From Pseudomonas sp. HMWF032 (GTDB lineage Bacteria; Pseudomonadota; Gammaproteobacteria; Pseudomonadales; Pseudomonadaceae): a stretch of DNA of 48,505 bases. The position numbers and the translations under genes are program-made. This document shows positions 27,256 through 37,620 of the stretch, piece by piece; the stretch's first letter is position 1; every line of letters starts with the position of its first letter. Under the pieces are notes generated by a model. It was not told where the DNA came from and searched no databases. It saw nothing but the letters and a program-made list of their open reading frames with translations. The DNA lies in NCBI RefSeq assembly GCF_003060885.1, contig NZ_QAIG01000005.1, positions 1,155,833-1,204,337 of the forward strand, given 5' to 3'.

Positions 27256-27969
27256 GTGACAGCCAAACCCGCGCCAGAGAGTGCCACCCTGATTGCCAAT
27301 GCTGTAGTCGAGAGCGTGCAGTATCAGGGGCGCAAAGCCAGCCGTCAGGGCAGTGAGCAACGGCGCCAGGCCATTCTCGATGCTGCCATGCGTATTATTG
27401 TGCGTGACGGTGTGCGTGCCGTTCGTCACCGTGCAGTGGCGGCGGAGGCCGATGTGCCCTTGTCGGCGACGACCTACTACTTCAAAGACATCAACGACCT
27501 GATCACTGACACCTTTGCCCAGTTTGTCGAGCGCAGTGCTGCGCACATGGGGCAGTTCTGGAGTGGTACCGAAGGCTTGCTGCGCGAGCAGGTAAGCCGT
27601 CTGGATGGTAGCGCCGAGGCGCGTCGTCGCCTGGCCAATGAAATCGCCCGCTTGGCCGTGGAATATGTGCGCCAACAATTACTTACGCGACGCGAGTATC
27701 TGCTGGCCGAACAGGCCTTCCAGCAGGAAGCACTGCTCAACCCGCGATTGCATGGTTTGCTGCGGGCTCATCGGCAGATTCTGCTGCAAGGCGTGACGCA
27801 CTTCTTCGAGGTGCTGGGCTCGCAGCAGGCCGAACAGGATGCCAAGCTATTGACGGCGATTATTGTGCGCATGGAGTATCAGGGGCTGCTCGATGGTATC
27901 GACCATCTGGACAGTGAAGATATGTTGGCCATGCTTAAACGTTATATGCATCTGGTACTGGGCCTCTGA
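27256..27969 (+). CDS. TetR-family transcriptional regulator
   Basis: This 237-residue protein has a TetR DNA-binding domain at about residues 33-85 (RRQAILDAAMRIIVRDGVR, VRHRAVAAEADVPLSATTYY, FKDINDLI). A helical C-terminal ligand domain follows. The first 30 residues precede the helix-turn-helix and look disordered, which is longer than usual. The start is GTG 27256; GAGGA is about 13 bases upstream. In P. aeruginosa a TetR gene also lies beside lysS, so this is a conserved neighbour. The ligand and targets are unknown; the following lipoprotein and QEGLA genes are candidates by position. Confidence 0.88.
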   Translation: MTAKPAPESATLIANAVVESVQYQGRKASRQGSEQRRQAILDAAMRIIVRDGVRAVRHRAVAAEADVPLSATTYYFKDINDLITDTFAQFVERSAAHMGQFWSGTEGLLREQVSRLDGSAEARRRLANEIARLAVEYVRQQLLTRREYLLAEQAFQQEALLNPRLHGLLRAHRQILLQGVTHFFEVLGSQQAEQDAKLLTAIIVRMEYQGLLDGIDHLDSEDMLAMLKRYMHLVLGL

Positions 27970-28011
27970 CAGACTTGTCGGCCCGCTCAATCCGTTCACA
28001 AGGAGAGCTGA

Positions 28012-28563
28012 ATGAACGCCTGGCGCGCGCTGCTTGCCGTGTCCTTTCTGTTACTGGGTGGCTGTCTGGTGACCTTCAAGGACCCGATACCGGCCAATGA
28101 AGCAGCCCCAATCCCCCTGCTTGGCGAGTGGTCGCGTAAGAACGAGTGGGGTGAGCAGCTTTACCTGCAGATCACCCGCGCCGGTTCCAACGTGTACAAG
28201 GCGCGGGCCTATGTCGACAGCCTGGATAACCTCGACAGCGTTGAGGAATATGGTTTTACCGTGGCTCATCATGGTCGCCGCTGGTATCTGTCAGCCGGTC
28301 TGCCGAAACGTATGGGGGCCAACTTTGCTATCGCCGGCTTTGAGCTGACCACCGGTAATGAACTGGTTATTTACAACCTGGATGTCGACCGGATTCTCCA
28401 GGAGTTGGAGCTGGGCACGCTTGAGGGCGAAGTGATTGCGGCCGCGGAAGGCGATGGTGTGTTGATCAGCAGCCCGCTGGAGCAGGTGTTCGGTTACCTC
28501 GATGATCAGGCCAACTCGGATGTTTTTATCGAAGTGGCGCGTTATCAGCGCGCGGGTGATTAA
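28012..28563 (+). CDS. Putative lipoprotein of unknown function
   Basis: The 183-residue protein has a lipoprotein signal peptide, MNAWRALLAVSFLLLGGC, with the lipidated Cys at position 18. The mature part is beta-rich and acidic, with GEWSRKNEWGEQLYLQ and repeated short hydrophobic strands. I do not recognise a named family. AAGGAGAG gives a strong ribosome site. Its stop codon TAA shares its last base with the start of the QEGLA-motif gene, so the two are translationally coupled and may act together. Confidence 0.75.
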   Translation: MNAWRALLAVSFLLLGGCLVTFKDPIPANEAAPIPLLGEWSRKNEWGEQLYLQITRAGSNVYKARAYVDSLDNLDSVEEYGFTVAHHGRRWYLSAGLPKRMGANFAIAGFELTTGNELVIYNLDVDRILQELELGTLEGEVIAAAEGDGVLISSPLEQVFGYLDDQANSDVFIEVARYQRAGD

Positions 28564-29861
28564 TGATGAACAGCCATACCGGTTTGGACGGCTATCAACT
28601 AATCGTACGTGCTCTGTCTGACCGGATTGTTGAGGCGCAGACGCCCATCCGTGTCCTTGATGCGGTGAAGTGGGACGACTCGATCCGCAGTGAGTTTCTC
28701 AAGCACAAGGGCAAGCAGCTGCCCAAAGTAGAGCGTGGTTATTACGCCAGTCGGCCCCTGGCGTTCGATGCTGCCGCAAAGAAACTGGAGTTCCAGAACA
28801 TCGAGCGGGATATCACTCGCCAGCTCGGTCAGTTCAATCCGGTCGGGCAGATCATGCGGCGTATGTGTCGCGAGTACCGCATGGTTATCCGCATGCTCGA
28901 GGCACGCGGCACCGAGGATTTCGGCATGATCAGCCAGGAACTGTATGGCGCGGCTTCCGATGCCTTCCATGCCGGCGACCCGACACTGGCCGACCTGGGC
29001 ATGATGTTTTCCGACTTTCTCAACAACATCGACAAACGTGGCGACCTCAAGGACGAGGCCAAGAACCTCAGCGCCAAAGATGCGGTCAACCTGCTGCAGC
29101 AGCGCCTGAACAAGGTGTTTGGTGAGGCGGAGAGCACCATTCGCGTGTTCGAGTCCGACGGTATCCTCGCTGACGCTGCCGCCGGTGCTGACTACATCAA
29201 GATTCGCAGCGACGCGATGTTTAACGAGCGCGATGTGCGCGCCCTGGAAGTGCATGAGGGCCTGGTGCATGTGGCTACCACCCTAAATGGGCTGAATCAG
29301 CCGATCTGCACCTTTCTGGCTAAGGGCCCGCCCTCATCCACCGTGACCCAGGAGGGGCTGGCGATTTTGATGGAAGTGATCACCTTCGCCTCTTATCCAA
29401 CCCGTTTGCGCAAACTGACCAACCGCACCCGTGCCATCCATATGGCCGAGGAGGGCGCAGATTTCCTGCAGGTCTTCGATTTCTACCGCGAGCAGGGTTT
29501 TACCCAGGAAGACAGCTACAGCAACGCCAACCGGGTGTTTCGCGGTTCGACCCCCAATGGCTTGCCTTTCACCAAGGACCTGTCCTACCTGAAAGGCTTT
29601 ATCATGATTTACAACTACATCCAGTTGGCCGTGCGCAAAGGCAAACTGGAACAGATCCCGCTGCTGTTCTGTGGCAAGACCACCCTGGAAGACATGCGCA
29701 CCCTGCGCAAACTGGTGGATGAAGGGCTGGTTGTTGCGCCCAAGTACCTGCCACCGCAGTTCAGTGACCTCAACTCGCTGTCGGCCTGGATGTGCTTCTC
29801 CAACTTCCTCAATCATCTGAGTCTTGATCGGATCGAAGCCGACTACGCCAACATCCTCTAG
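28563..29861 (+). CDS. Flavohemoglobin expression-modulating QEGLA motif protein (DUF1704 family)
   Basis: The 432-residue protein carries the name-giving TQEGLAILMEV and, 35 residues earlier, LEVHEGLVHVATTLNG, which together resemble a gluzincin-like metallopeptidase active site (HExxH-related HEGLVH plus a downstream Glu). The family name comes from a reported effect on flavohemoglobin expression; the biochemical activity is not settled. It could start at 28563 or at the adjacent ATG 28566. It overlaps the lipoprotein gene by one base. Confidence 0.88.
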   Translation: MMNSHTGLDGYQLIVRALSDRIVEAQTPIRVLDAVKWDDSIRSEFLKHKGKQLPKVERGYYASRPLAFDAAAKKLEFQNIERDITRQLGQFNPVGQIMRRMCREYRMVIRMLEARGTEDFGMISQELYGAASDAFHAGDPTLADLGMMFSDFLNNIDKRGDLKDEAKNLSAKDAVNLLQQRLNKVFGEAESTIRVFESDGILADAAAGADYIKIRSDAMFNERDVRALEVHEGLVHVATTLNGLNQPICTFLAKGPPSSTVTQEGLAILMEVITFASYPTRLRKLTNRTRAIHMAEEGADFLQVFDFYREQGFTQEDSYSNANRVFRGSTPNGLPFTKDLSYLKGFIMIYNYIQLAVRKGKLEQIPLLFCGKTTLEDMRTLRKLVDEGLVVAPKYLPPQFSDLNSLSAWMCFSNFLNHLSLDRIEADYANIL

Positions 29862-29939
29862 GCGCTACTGCGCTCGGGTATGCAGCGTTGCGCACGACCT
29901 TCGCTCGTGACGCGCCTAACCCTTTAAATAGACGATTCG

Positions 29940-29960
29940 TAGCCCGGATGAAGTCCGGGG
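29940..29960. repeat. Short REP-like hairpin
   Basis: GTAGCCCGGATGAAGTCCGGGG contains CCCGGA and TCCGGG arms around a 5-nt loop. Sequences of this kind recur between genes in Pseudomonas. It lies in the gap before the AIM24-type gene. Confidence 0.5.
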
Positions 29961-29999
29961 AGCCTTCACCGAGTCGTCGCCTAATTGCCAGGAGCCAAT

Positions 30000-30746
30000 A
30001 TGCCCAGCCATCAACTCGATTACGAAATCCTCGGCGCCAGCGCGCAGAGCGTGGAGGTCATTCTCGATCCGGGCGAAACGGTGATCGCCGAAGCCGGAGT
30101 GATGAACTACATGACTGACGGCATTCGCTTTGAAACGCGCATGGGTGATGGTGCCGCCAGCGGCGTGCTGGGTAAATTGTGGAGTGCCGGAAAACGCATG
30201 CTCACTGGGGAGTCGCTGTTTATGACGCACTTCTCCAATGCCGGTAAAACCCAGGCGCGGGTGGCGTTTGCCGCGCCTTATCCCGGCACCGTGGTGCCGA
30301 TTCAGTTGGCTGAGCATGGCGGTACGCTGATTTGCCAGAAAGACGCCTTTCTCTGCGCCGCCTACGGCACGGCGGTGGGCATCAGTTTCAACAAGCGTCT
30401 GGGGGCCGGTTTCTTTGGCGGCGAAGGCTTTATCCTGCAAAAGCTCGAAGGCGACGGCCTGGCCTTTGTGCATGCCGGCGGCACGGTGATTCGCAAGCAA
30501 CTGAACAACGAAACTTTGCGTCTGGACACTGGCTGCCTGGTGGCCTTTACCCAGGGCATTGAATATGACATTGCCCTGGCCGGTGGCCTGAAAAGCATGC
30601 TGTTCGGTGGCGAAGGTATCCTGCTGGCCACGCTCAAGGGCACGGGCACCGTATGGGTGCAGAGCCTGCCGTTCTCGCGGCTGGCCGAGCGCATCTATGA
30701 GGCCACGTTCAAGGCCCGCGAAGAAGTCCGCGCCGGCGGCAAGTGA
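30000..30746 (+). CDS. TIGR00266/AIM24 family protein
   Basis: This 248-residue protein has the TIGR00266 pattern: N-terminal [32 protein letters not shown], a central [13 protein letters not shown] and a late [11 protein letters not shown]. The fold is a double-stranded beta-helix trimer related to mitochondrial AIM24. The molecular function is unknown. CAGGAGCC precedes ATG 30000. An upstream in-frame start at 29985 would add five residues. A short REP-like hairpin lies in the leader. Confidence 0.88.
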   Translation: MPSHQLDYEILGASAQSVEVILDPGETVIAEAGVMNYMTDGIRFETRMGDGAASGVLGKLWSAGKRMLTGESLFMTHFSNAGKTQARVAFAAPYPGTVVPIQLAEHGGTLICQKDAFLCAAYGTAVGISFNKRLGAGFFGGEGFILQKLEGDGLAFVHAGGTVIRKQLNNETLRLDTGCLVAFTQGIEYDIALAGGLKSMLFGGEGILLATLKGTGTVWVQSLPFSRLAERIYEATFKAREEVRAGGK

Positions 30747-30839
30747 TGCGGCAATCTGGGGCTTTGCAGGCGCATGGGTTTGTAGCAAGCTGCGCCGCCT
30801 GTTGCTCAGCCCGCCAACCGATAACTCCGAGAGCCCGTC

Positions 30840-31145
30840 ATGAGTGAAGTAAATCCTATCCCGCTGATCCTCACCGCTATTGGCAGCATCTGCGCCACGG
30901 TGGCTGTGCTCGGTTACTACGGCTACCTGCATGTGGCCAAGCCGGAAGATGCCCTGCTGCTGGCCGAGTTCACCATGCTCAAGACCGTACCGGGCGAGGA
31001 CTACAAGGTCTCGGTCAAACCCGCTAGCCAGGTCGCCCAGTGCATCGATGGCGTGCTGGTGCTGTTTGATCTGGAGCAGAAGGGCCTTAGTGGTGTACTG
31101 GTCGATCAGCGCAAACAGGCTGTGCGCTGCAACCCGGCTCAGTAA
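30840..31145 (+). CDS. Small membrane-anchored protein of unknown function
   Basis: The 101-residue protein has one N-terminal membrane helix (IPLILTAIGSICATVAVLGY) and a short C-terminal domain with two cysteines (QVAQCIDG and AVRCNPAQ) that could pair if the domain faces the periplasm. I do not recognise the family. It follows the AIM24-type gene on the same strand by 93 bases and converges on the next gene with 3 bases between stops. Confidence 0.65.
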   Translation: MSEVNPIPLILTAIGSICATVAVLGYYGYLHVAKPEDALLLAEFTMLKTVPGEDYKVSVKPASQVAQCIDGVLVLFDLEQKGLSGVLVDQRKQAVRCNPAQ

Positions 31146-31148
31146 CGC

Positions 31149-31490
31149 TTAGCTCGCGCGGCTCTGCTGTTCGTTGAGGCGCTGCAGATGCCGGCGCGAC
31201 AGCGCGAGGAAGCGTGGTGTCAGGCCGATGTCTTCATACAACGGATCACCGTGTTCATCGGTGGCCACCACTTTACTGCCCCTGACGTAGGGCAGGCTGG
31301 CTTCCAGCTCGTCCAGTGCGGCACCCAGTAACTCTCCGAGCAGTTCCTCCACGTGATGTTTGGGGTACATCTCCTGCAATGCTGCCAGGCGTGCAGCGGT
31401 TTCCAGGTCGAGTCGTATTTGATAGGGCGTGACGCTCAGGCGCCCGCGGGCGTTTTCCTGCCAGTGCTGAACAAGCTCGCGAATCTTCAT
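31149..31490 (-). CDS. Conserved small protein (some homologues labelled type 1 pili tip component)
   Basis: This 113-residue protein begins MKIRELVQHWQENARGRLS. A helical region, LETAARLAALQEMYPKHHVE, is followed by ELLGELLGAALDELEASLPY and a C-terminal GDPLYEDIGLTPRFLALSRR. I recall close Pseudomonas proteins annotated as type 1 pili tip component or pilin assembly protein, but nothing in the sequence supports a pilus role: there is no signal peptide and the protein looks cytosolic. The early helical part could be a ribbon-helix-helix-like dimer. GAGGTC precedes ATG 31490; 54 in-frame codons upstream are not credible. It diverges from ppc. Confidence 0.7.
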   Translation of the reverse strand: MKIRELVQHWQENARGRLSVTPYQIRLDLETAARLAALQEMYPKHHVEELLGELLGAALDELEASLPYVRGSKVVATDEHGDPLYEDIGLTPRFLALSRRHLQRLNEQQSRAS

Positions 31491-31650
31491 GATGACCTCA
31501 TCTCTGTTCCGTATTCGCCCAGTAAGTCTGGGCCAGGCTTGCTTAACTGAGACTAGTGCCTGCTCCGGTCCGTGCGGCAAAAGCGTCGCGCACTTGTAAG
31601 AAGTTGGCGCGCTGGGCACTCTGAATGCAGGATCAGTGGAGGCAATAGTC

Positions 31651-34287
31651 ATGGCAGAAATCGACGCGCGCCTGCGCGAGGACGTTCACCAACTCGGCGA
31701 GCTCCTGGGTAACACCATCAGCCTGCAACACGGTGCAGCTTTTCTCGACAAGATTGAGCGTATTCGCAAGGGCGCCAAGGCCTCGCGCCGCGGCTCCTCA
31801 CAGGGCGCTGAGCAACTCAGTGCAACCCTGAACCAGCTGGATGATGACGAACTGCTGCCAGTGGCGCGGGCATTCAACCAGTTCCTTAATCTGGCCAATA
31901 TTGCCGAGCAGTACCATCGCGTGCGGCGCCGCGCGCCGGGTGAGCCGGAGCCGTTTGAGGACAATATCCTCGCAGAACTGCTGCAGCGGCTATCCAGCAA
32001 CGGCCACAAGGGCGAGGCGCTGGCTCGCCAGTTTGGTCGCCTGGATATTGAGCTGGTGCTGACCGCGCACCCCACCGAAGTGGCGCGGCGCACGCTGATC
32101 CAGAAATACGATGCGATGGCCGAACAGCTGGCCGCCGGCGACCACAGCGACCTCTCGGCAGGCGAGCGTGAGCAGGTCAAACAGCGCCTGCAACGGCTGA
32201 TTGCCGAAGCCTGGCATACCGAGGAAATCCGCCGCAGCCGGCCGAGTCCGGTGGATGAAGCCAAATGGGGCTTTGCGGTGATCGAGCATTCGCTCTGGCA
32301 TGCCATCCCTAATGTGCTGCGCAAGGCCGATCAGGTGCTGCACAGCGCCACTGGGTTGCACCTGCCGCTGGATGCTGCGCCGATTCGTTTTGCCTCCTGG
32401 ATGGGCGGTGACCGTGACGGCAACCCGAATGTCACGTCCGCTGTCACCCGCGAAGTGCTGCTGCTGGCGCGCTGGATGGCGGCGGATTTGTATTTGCGCG
32501 ATGTCGATAATCTGGCTGCCGAGTTGTCCATGCAACAGGCCAGCCCGGCATTATTGGCGCGGGTAGGCGAGAGCGCCGAGCCCTATCGCAGCCTGCTCAA
32601 GCAACTGCGTGAGCGCCTGCGCACCACCCGCAGCTGGGCTCAGGCGGCTCTGCATGAGCAGATCCCAGCACCTGCAGCCGTGTTGCAGGACAACCGTGAG
32701 CTGCTGGAGCCACTGACCCTGTGCTACCAGTCGCTGCATGAATGCGGCATGGGCGTGATTGCTGATGGCCCGCTGCTCGATTGCTTGCGCCGCGCGGCGA
32801 CCTTTGGCCTGTTCCTGGCGCGTCTGGATGTGCGGCAGGACTCCAGCCGCCACGCCGCCGCCATGAGCGAAATCACCGATTACCTCGGTCTGGGGCGCTA
32901 CGCCGAGTGGGATGAAGAGGCGCGCCTGGTGTTTTTGCTGAAAGAGCTGGAGAACCGCCGGCCGCTGCTGCCGGGGCATTTCAAACCTAGCGGGGAAACT
33001 GAGGAGGTGCTGGCCACCTGTCGTGAAGTAGCGCGGGCGCCGGCGGCATCACTGGGTTCCTACGTGATTTCCATGGCCGGTGCGGCTTCCGATGTGCTGG
33101 CGGTGCAGCTGTTGCTCAAGGAAGCCGGGTTGCAACGGCCGATGCGCGTGGTGCCATTGTTCGAAACCCTGGCCGATCTGGACAACGCCGGCCCGGTGAT
33201 CAGCCGGTTGCTGGCGCTGCATGGCTATCGTGCGCGCTTGCATGGGCCGCAGGAGGTGATGATCGGTTACTCCGACTCGGCCAAGGACGCCGGCACCACC
33301 GCAGCAGCCTGGGCGCAGTACCGTGCCCAGGAGACCCTGGTGCAGGCGTGCCGCGAGCAGGATGTCGAGTTACTGTTGTTCCACGGCCGCGGCGGCACGG
33401 TGGGGCGCGGCGGTGGTCCGGCCCATGCGGCGATTCTGTCGCAGCCGCCGGGCTCGGTGATGGGGCGTTTCCGCACCACCGAGCAGGGTGAAATGATTCG
33501 TTTCAAATTCGGCCTGCCGGATATCGCCGAACAGAACCTCAATCTTTATCTAGCGGCGGTGCTGGAAGCCACCTTGTTGCCGCCGCCCAGTCCGGAGCCG
33601 GCCTGGCGCGAGCTGATGGACAAACTGGCCAGCGATGGCGTCAGTGCCTACCGCGCGGTGGTGCGCGAGCATCCGCAGTTTGTCGCCTATTTCCGCCAGG
33701 CAACGCCGGAGCAGGAGCTGGGTCGATTGCCGCTGGGTAGCCGTCCGGCCAAGCGCCGTGAGGGCGGTGTCGAGAGCCTACGGGCGATTCCATGGATTTT
33801 CGCCTGGACGCAAACGCGCCTGATGCTGCCTGCCTGGCTGGGTTGGGAGGCGGCGCTGGGCAACGCTTTTCAGCGCGGCGAAGGCGAGTTGCTCGGGCAA
33901 ATGCGTGAGCACTGGCCGTTCTTCCGCACCCGTATCGACATGCTCGAGATGGTGCTGGCCAAGGCCGACGAGTCCATCGCCTTGCTGTATGACCAGCGCC
34001 TGGTCGAGTCGGCCCTGCAGCCGCTGGGGGCGCATCTGCGCGGCCTATTGTCGCAGGCAGTGGTCGCGGTGCTGGGGCTGACCGGTCAGTCGCAGCTGCT
34101 GGCGCACAGTCCGGAAACCCTGGAGTCGATCAGTGTGCGCAACACCTACCTGGATCCGTTGCACCTGCTCCAGGCCGAACTGCTGGCGCGTTCACGGTCA
34201 CGTGATAATCAGGCTGACAGCCCTCTGGAACAGGCTCTGCTGGTCAGTGTGGCGGGTATCGCGGCTGGGTTGCGCAACACGGGTTGA
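31651..34287 (+). CDS. ppc: Phosphoenolpyruvate carboxylase
   Basis: The 878-residue enzyme forms oxaloacetate from PEP and bicarbonate, replenishing the TCA cycle. Key motifs are present: [12 protein letters not shown] with the catalytic His, [30 protein letters not shown], and the C-terminal RNTG that binds allosteric effectors and the active site. GTGGAGG provides the ribosome site for ATG 31651. It is full length and stands as a single gene before adk. Confidence 0.97.
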   Translation: MAEIDARLREDVHQLGELLGNTISLQHGAAFLDKIERIRKGAKASRRGSSQGAEQLSATLNQLDDDELLPVARAFNQFLNLANIAEQYHRVRRRAPGEPEPFEDNILAELLQRLSSNGHKGEALARQFGRLDIELVLTAHPTEVARRTLIQKYDAMAEQLAAGDHSDLSAGEREQVKQRLQRLIAEAWHTEEIRRSRPSPVDEAKWGFAVIEHSLWHAIPNVLRKADQVLHSATGLHLPLDAAPIRFASWMGGDRDGNPNVTSAVTREVLLLARWMAADLYLRDVDNLAAELSMQQASPALLARVGESAEPYRSLLKQLRERLRTTRSWAQAALHEQIPAPAAVLQDNRELLEPLTLCYQSLHECGMGVIADGPLLDCLRRAATFGLFLARLDVRQDSSRHAAAMSEITDYLGLGRYAEWDEEARLVFLLKELENRRPLLPGHFKPSGETEEVLATCREVARAPAASLGSYVISMAGAASDVLAVQLLLKEAGLQRPMRVVPLFETLADLDNAGPVISRLLALHGYRARLHGPQEVMIGYSDSAKDAGTTAAAWAQYRAQETLVQACREQDVELLLFHGRGGTVGRGGGPAHAAILSQPPGSVMGRFRTTEQGEMIRFKFGLPDIAEQNLNLYLAAVLEATLLPPPSPEPAWRELMDKLASDGVSAYRAVVREHPQFVAYFRQATPEQELGRLPLGSRPAKRREGGVESLRAIPWIFAWTQTRLMLPAWLGWEAALGNAFQRGEGELLGQMREHWPFFRTRIDMLEMVLAKADESIALLYDQRLVESALQPLGAHLRGLLSQAVVAVLGLTGQSQLLAHSPETLESISVRNTYLDPLHLLQAELLARSRSRDNQADSPLEQALLVSVAGIAAGLRNTG

Positions 34288-34516
34288 GGCGCATAGCCGG
34301 GCATGCCAGCGTGTGGCGCAGCAGGCCCGGCAAGTCACTGGCAGCGCTGCCTGGGGCTTACCTTGCTCATGGGCGTATCCGACTTTCGGTGGCTTGTGCG
34401 CTATGGGTGTGCTGTGTATCTTGAGCGGCCTTTCGGCACTCTGGCCCATGCTGGCAGCGTTGCCCGGACAATTCTGAGATTGGCCCCACGAGGCGAGTCC
34501 GACGATTTTTACTTAA

Positions 34517-35182
<666 letters not shown>

Positions 35183-35200
35183 GCCTTGCTGCAGTCAGTC

Positions 35201-35228
35201 AACGGCCCGCTTATGCGGGCCGTTGTCG
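35201..35228 (+). terminator. Terminator-like hairpin after adk
   Basis: The stem aacggcccgc/gcgggccgtt with loop ttat starts 19 bases after the adk stop and is followed by the broken T-rich run gtcgttt. Confidence 0.8.
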
Positions 35229-35373
35229 TTTCTGCGCTTGGCGCGCGGGACTCGCTGAGCGTCGTTCATAGAACAGTAACCTTGCTCGCCTGAGTTAGCA
35301 TCCGATTGGTCTATACCAGGCTGAAGGGGTAGACATCAAGCCTTGACTCAAACTAAGGAAGAGAGCGCGTCCA

Positions 35374-36159
35374 ATGACCGAGAAAACAGCAAAGAGTGCC
35401 ATCTGGTTGGGCCTTGCATTAGCACTGGTGGGGAGTCCTGCAGCTTTTGCCGACTCTGCAGTGAAGCCCAAGACCGATTGCAGTGTTGCCGAGTTCACCA
35501 TGGGCCTGCGTTTCCAGCAGCAATCGGCGGAAGTTCAGGCCCTGCAGTTACAGGCCTACAACATCGCTACCCTGAAATTGGATGCGGCGGTGGCGGCGGC
35601 GAAAGATCCGTCCAAGCTGGCCATTGTCACCGACTTGGATGAAACCGTCATTGATAACAGCGCGCTGCTGGCGCGTGATCTGGCCAACTGTCACACCTAT
35701 GACGCCTGGGACACCTGGCTGCCTTGGGAGCGTGACGGTACCCCCGCGCTGATTCCGGGGGCGAAGCAATTTCTTGAGCATGCCGACAAGCTTGGGGTGA
35801 CCATTCGCTACATCTCCGATCGCGCCGATAAGCAGAAGAAGTACACCCTGGCCACGCTGAGCAAGCTGGGGTTGCCGCAGATTTCCGAAGACAGCGTGCT
35901 ACTGCTGGGTCCACCCAAGGTGGAGCGTCGCGCTATCGTCAGTGCTGATCATCAGATCGTGCTGCTGCTGGGCGACACCCTGCATGACTTCGATGCGCGT
36001 TTCCGCAAGACGCCACTGGCCGATCAGCGTGCCACTGTCGCTGCTGAAGCCGGTAAGTGGGGCACCGAGTGGATCGTCTTCCCTAATGCCAGCTACGGTA
36101 CCTGGTCCAAGGCGCCGCTACAGGGTTGGGACGCCAAGACCGTGATCGAGGCCTGGTAA
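35374..36159 (+). CDS. Class C acid phosphatase / 5'-nucleotidase, e(P4)-type HAD protein
   Basis: The 261-residue exported protein has a signal peptide ending AAFA (about residues 24-27) and a HAD core with motif I IVTDLDETVIDN and a late LLLGDTLHDFDARF. The arrangement matches the lipoprotein e(P4) family, which dephosphorylates nucleotides at the outer membrane or periplasm. Here there is no lipobox Cys at the cleavage site, so it is probably soluble in the periplasm. AAGGAAGAG is found upstream. It stands alone between adk and tsaB. Confidence 0.85.
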   Translation: MTEKTAKSAIWLGLALALVGSPAAFADSAVKPKTDCSVAEFTMGLRFQQQSAEVQALQLQAYNIATLKLDAAVAAAKDPSKLAIVTDLDETVIDNSALLARDLANCHTYDAWDTWLPWERDGTPALIPGAKQFLEHADKLGVTIRYISDRADKQKKYTLATLSKLGLPQISEDSVLLLGPPKVERRAIVSADHQIVLLLGDTLHDFDARFRKTPLADQRATVAAEAGKWGTEWIVFPNASYGTWSKAPLQGWDAKTVIEAW

Positions 36160-36172
36160 GTCCGGCTGTTCA

Positions 36173-36206
36173 GGCTGCAGCGGGCCGGATCCGGCTCGCT
36201 GCAGCC
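36173..36206. repeat. 34-bp near-perfect palindrome after the acid phosphatase gene
   Basis: The halves ggctgcagcgggccgga and tccggctcgctgcagcc differ at one position, and in RNA that pair is G-U. The hairpin begins 14 bases after the stop. No T run follows. It may be a stabiliser, a weak terminator or a protein-binding site. Confidence 0.7.
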
Positions 36207-36319
36207 GCTTGGCGCAAACATTTTGACGGTATTACAGGCGCGAGCGGCAGTGATTGCGCTGGAAAAAAATGCCTCAAGCCGGTCTAATGCCCGTCCATTT
36301 TGTCACCTGTCCGAATGCA

Positions 36320-37000
36320 ATGACCACTCTCCTGGCCCTGGATACCGCCACCGAAGCCTGCTCTGTTGCGCTGCTGCATAACGGCCAGGTGCTCAGTCAT
36401 TACGAAGTCATTCCGCGCCTGCATGCTCAGCGTCTACTGCCGATGATCAAGCAGCTGCTGGCGGATGCTGAGGTATCGCTTTCAGCGCTCGATGCGATTG
36501 CCTTTGGCCGTGGTCCGGGCGCCTTTACCGGTGTGCGGATTGCCATTGGTGTGGTGCAGGGCCTGGCCTTTGCGTTGGAGCGCCCGGTGCTGCCGGTGTC
36601 CAACCTGGCCGTGCTGGCGCAGCGCAGCCTGCGTGAACACGGCGTCCAGCAGGTGGCTGCAGCCATCGATGCGCGCATGGATGAAGTCTATTGGGGTTGC
36701 TACCGCGCGGAGCAGGGCGAAATGCGCCTAGCCGGTATCGAAGCCGTAGTGGCACCCGAGCGGGCCGGACTGCCGCGTGATGCGGCGGGCGACTGGTTCG
36801 GTGCGGGTACGGGCTGGGGAACCTTTGCTGCACGCCTCCCGGTTGCAGTCAGTGGGCAGGATGCAGCCATGCTGCCACACGCCGAAGACCTGCTCAGTCT
36901 GGCGCGCTTTGCCTGGGCCCGTGGTGAAGCAGTGGGCGCAGATCAGGCACAGCCTGTTTACCTGCGTGATCAGGTGGCCACGCCGAAAACGGCGGTCTGA
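36320..37000 (+). CDS. tsaB: tRNA threonylcarbamoyladenosine biosynthesis protein TsaB
   Basis: This 226-residue protein of the ASKHA fold dimerises with TsaD and works with TsaE and TsaC to make t6A37 in ANN-decoding tRNAs. Motifs include LLALDTATEACSVALLH, HAQRLLPMIKQLL and AFGRGPGAFTGVRIAIGV. ATG 36320 gives the standard N-terminus; 22 upstream in-frame codons are not coding. In Pseudomonas tsaB follows adk closely; here the acid phosphatase gene lies between them. Confidence 0.95.
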   Translation: MTTLLALDTATEACSVALLHNGQVLSHYEVIPRLHAQRLLPMIKQLLADAEVSLSALDAIAFGRGPGAFTGVRIAIGVVQGLAFALERPVLPVSNLAVLAQRSLREHGVQQVAAAIDARMDEVYWGCYRAEQGEMRLAGIEAVVAPERAGLPRDAAGDWFGAGTGWGTFAARLPVAVSGQDAAMLPHAEDLLSLARFAWARGEAVGADQAQPVYLRDQVATPKTAV

Positions 37001-37130
37001 GGCTGGCCTCGGCGGCGCCTTCTGTCGTGCTTATTGCCGCGTGGCGGTTGCTTGATTGCCAAGCTGCCCGGCTGGGGCTAAATTGCCATCACCTATGTCC
37101 ATCATTGGCCAAGTAGCCGAGCAGTAATTG

Positions 37131-37472
37131 ATGCGTATCGACGGTTTTACTTCCTCCTATTCGCCAGACCGCAGTGCCCGCCCGGGCTCTGCGGTTACGC
37201 CATTTCGCGAAGCGCAGCGCGAAGTTGAGGAGCGTCGTGAGCAGCCAACGGCACCCGCCAGCACCCAGGGCCTAGAAACCATTGCTCAACCGCGCCGGGT
37301 TGAGGCCAGCAATGCCAGCAGCGACAACCTGCCATCGCGCTTGCAAGACCAGCTGTACCAGCCGCCGCTGAACAACCGCGCCGCCCAGGCCTTGGCCAGC
37401 TACAGCACCACCGCCAGTTTCGCCAGCGAGACGGATGCCCAGCAGGTTATGGGCCTCGACTTCTACGCCTAA
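37131..37472 (+). CDS. Small hypothetical protein, disordered N-terminal half
   Basis: I do not recognise this 113-residue protein. It begins MRIDGFTSSYSPDRSARPGS, continues with a charged low-complexity region (REVEERREQPTAPAS), and ends with a short helical segment, NNRAAQALASYSTTASF, then MGLDFYA. It has no signal peptide or membrane segment. Codon choice matches the neighbours, and a gene is expected at this place by comparison with PAO1 (from memory). It stands between tsaB and the DUF72 gene. Confidence 0.6.
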   Translation: MRIDGFTSSYSPDRSARPGSAVTPFREAQREVEERREQPTAPASTQGLETIAQPRRVEASNASSDNLPSRLQDQLYQPPLNNRAAQALASYSTTASFASETDAQQVMGLDFYA

Positions 37473-37620
37473 GAAGCCCCTTGCGAAACTACTGCACTTG
37501 GCCACGCCGCGTTGATATCAGTCTCGTCGTGCTCATGCACCACTCGTACACTGCGCTCCCTCAGCCGATCTCGCCTTGCCTGGTCTTCGTTCGCTACCTT
37601 TGCCAACGGTCTGCAAACTA

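Noticed and set aside
34133..34477. Open frame starting inside the end of ppc and running into the gap before adk
   Set aside because: Most of it overlaps PEP carboxylase codons, no ribosome site precedes it, and the unique part is short and uninformative.
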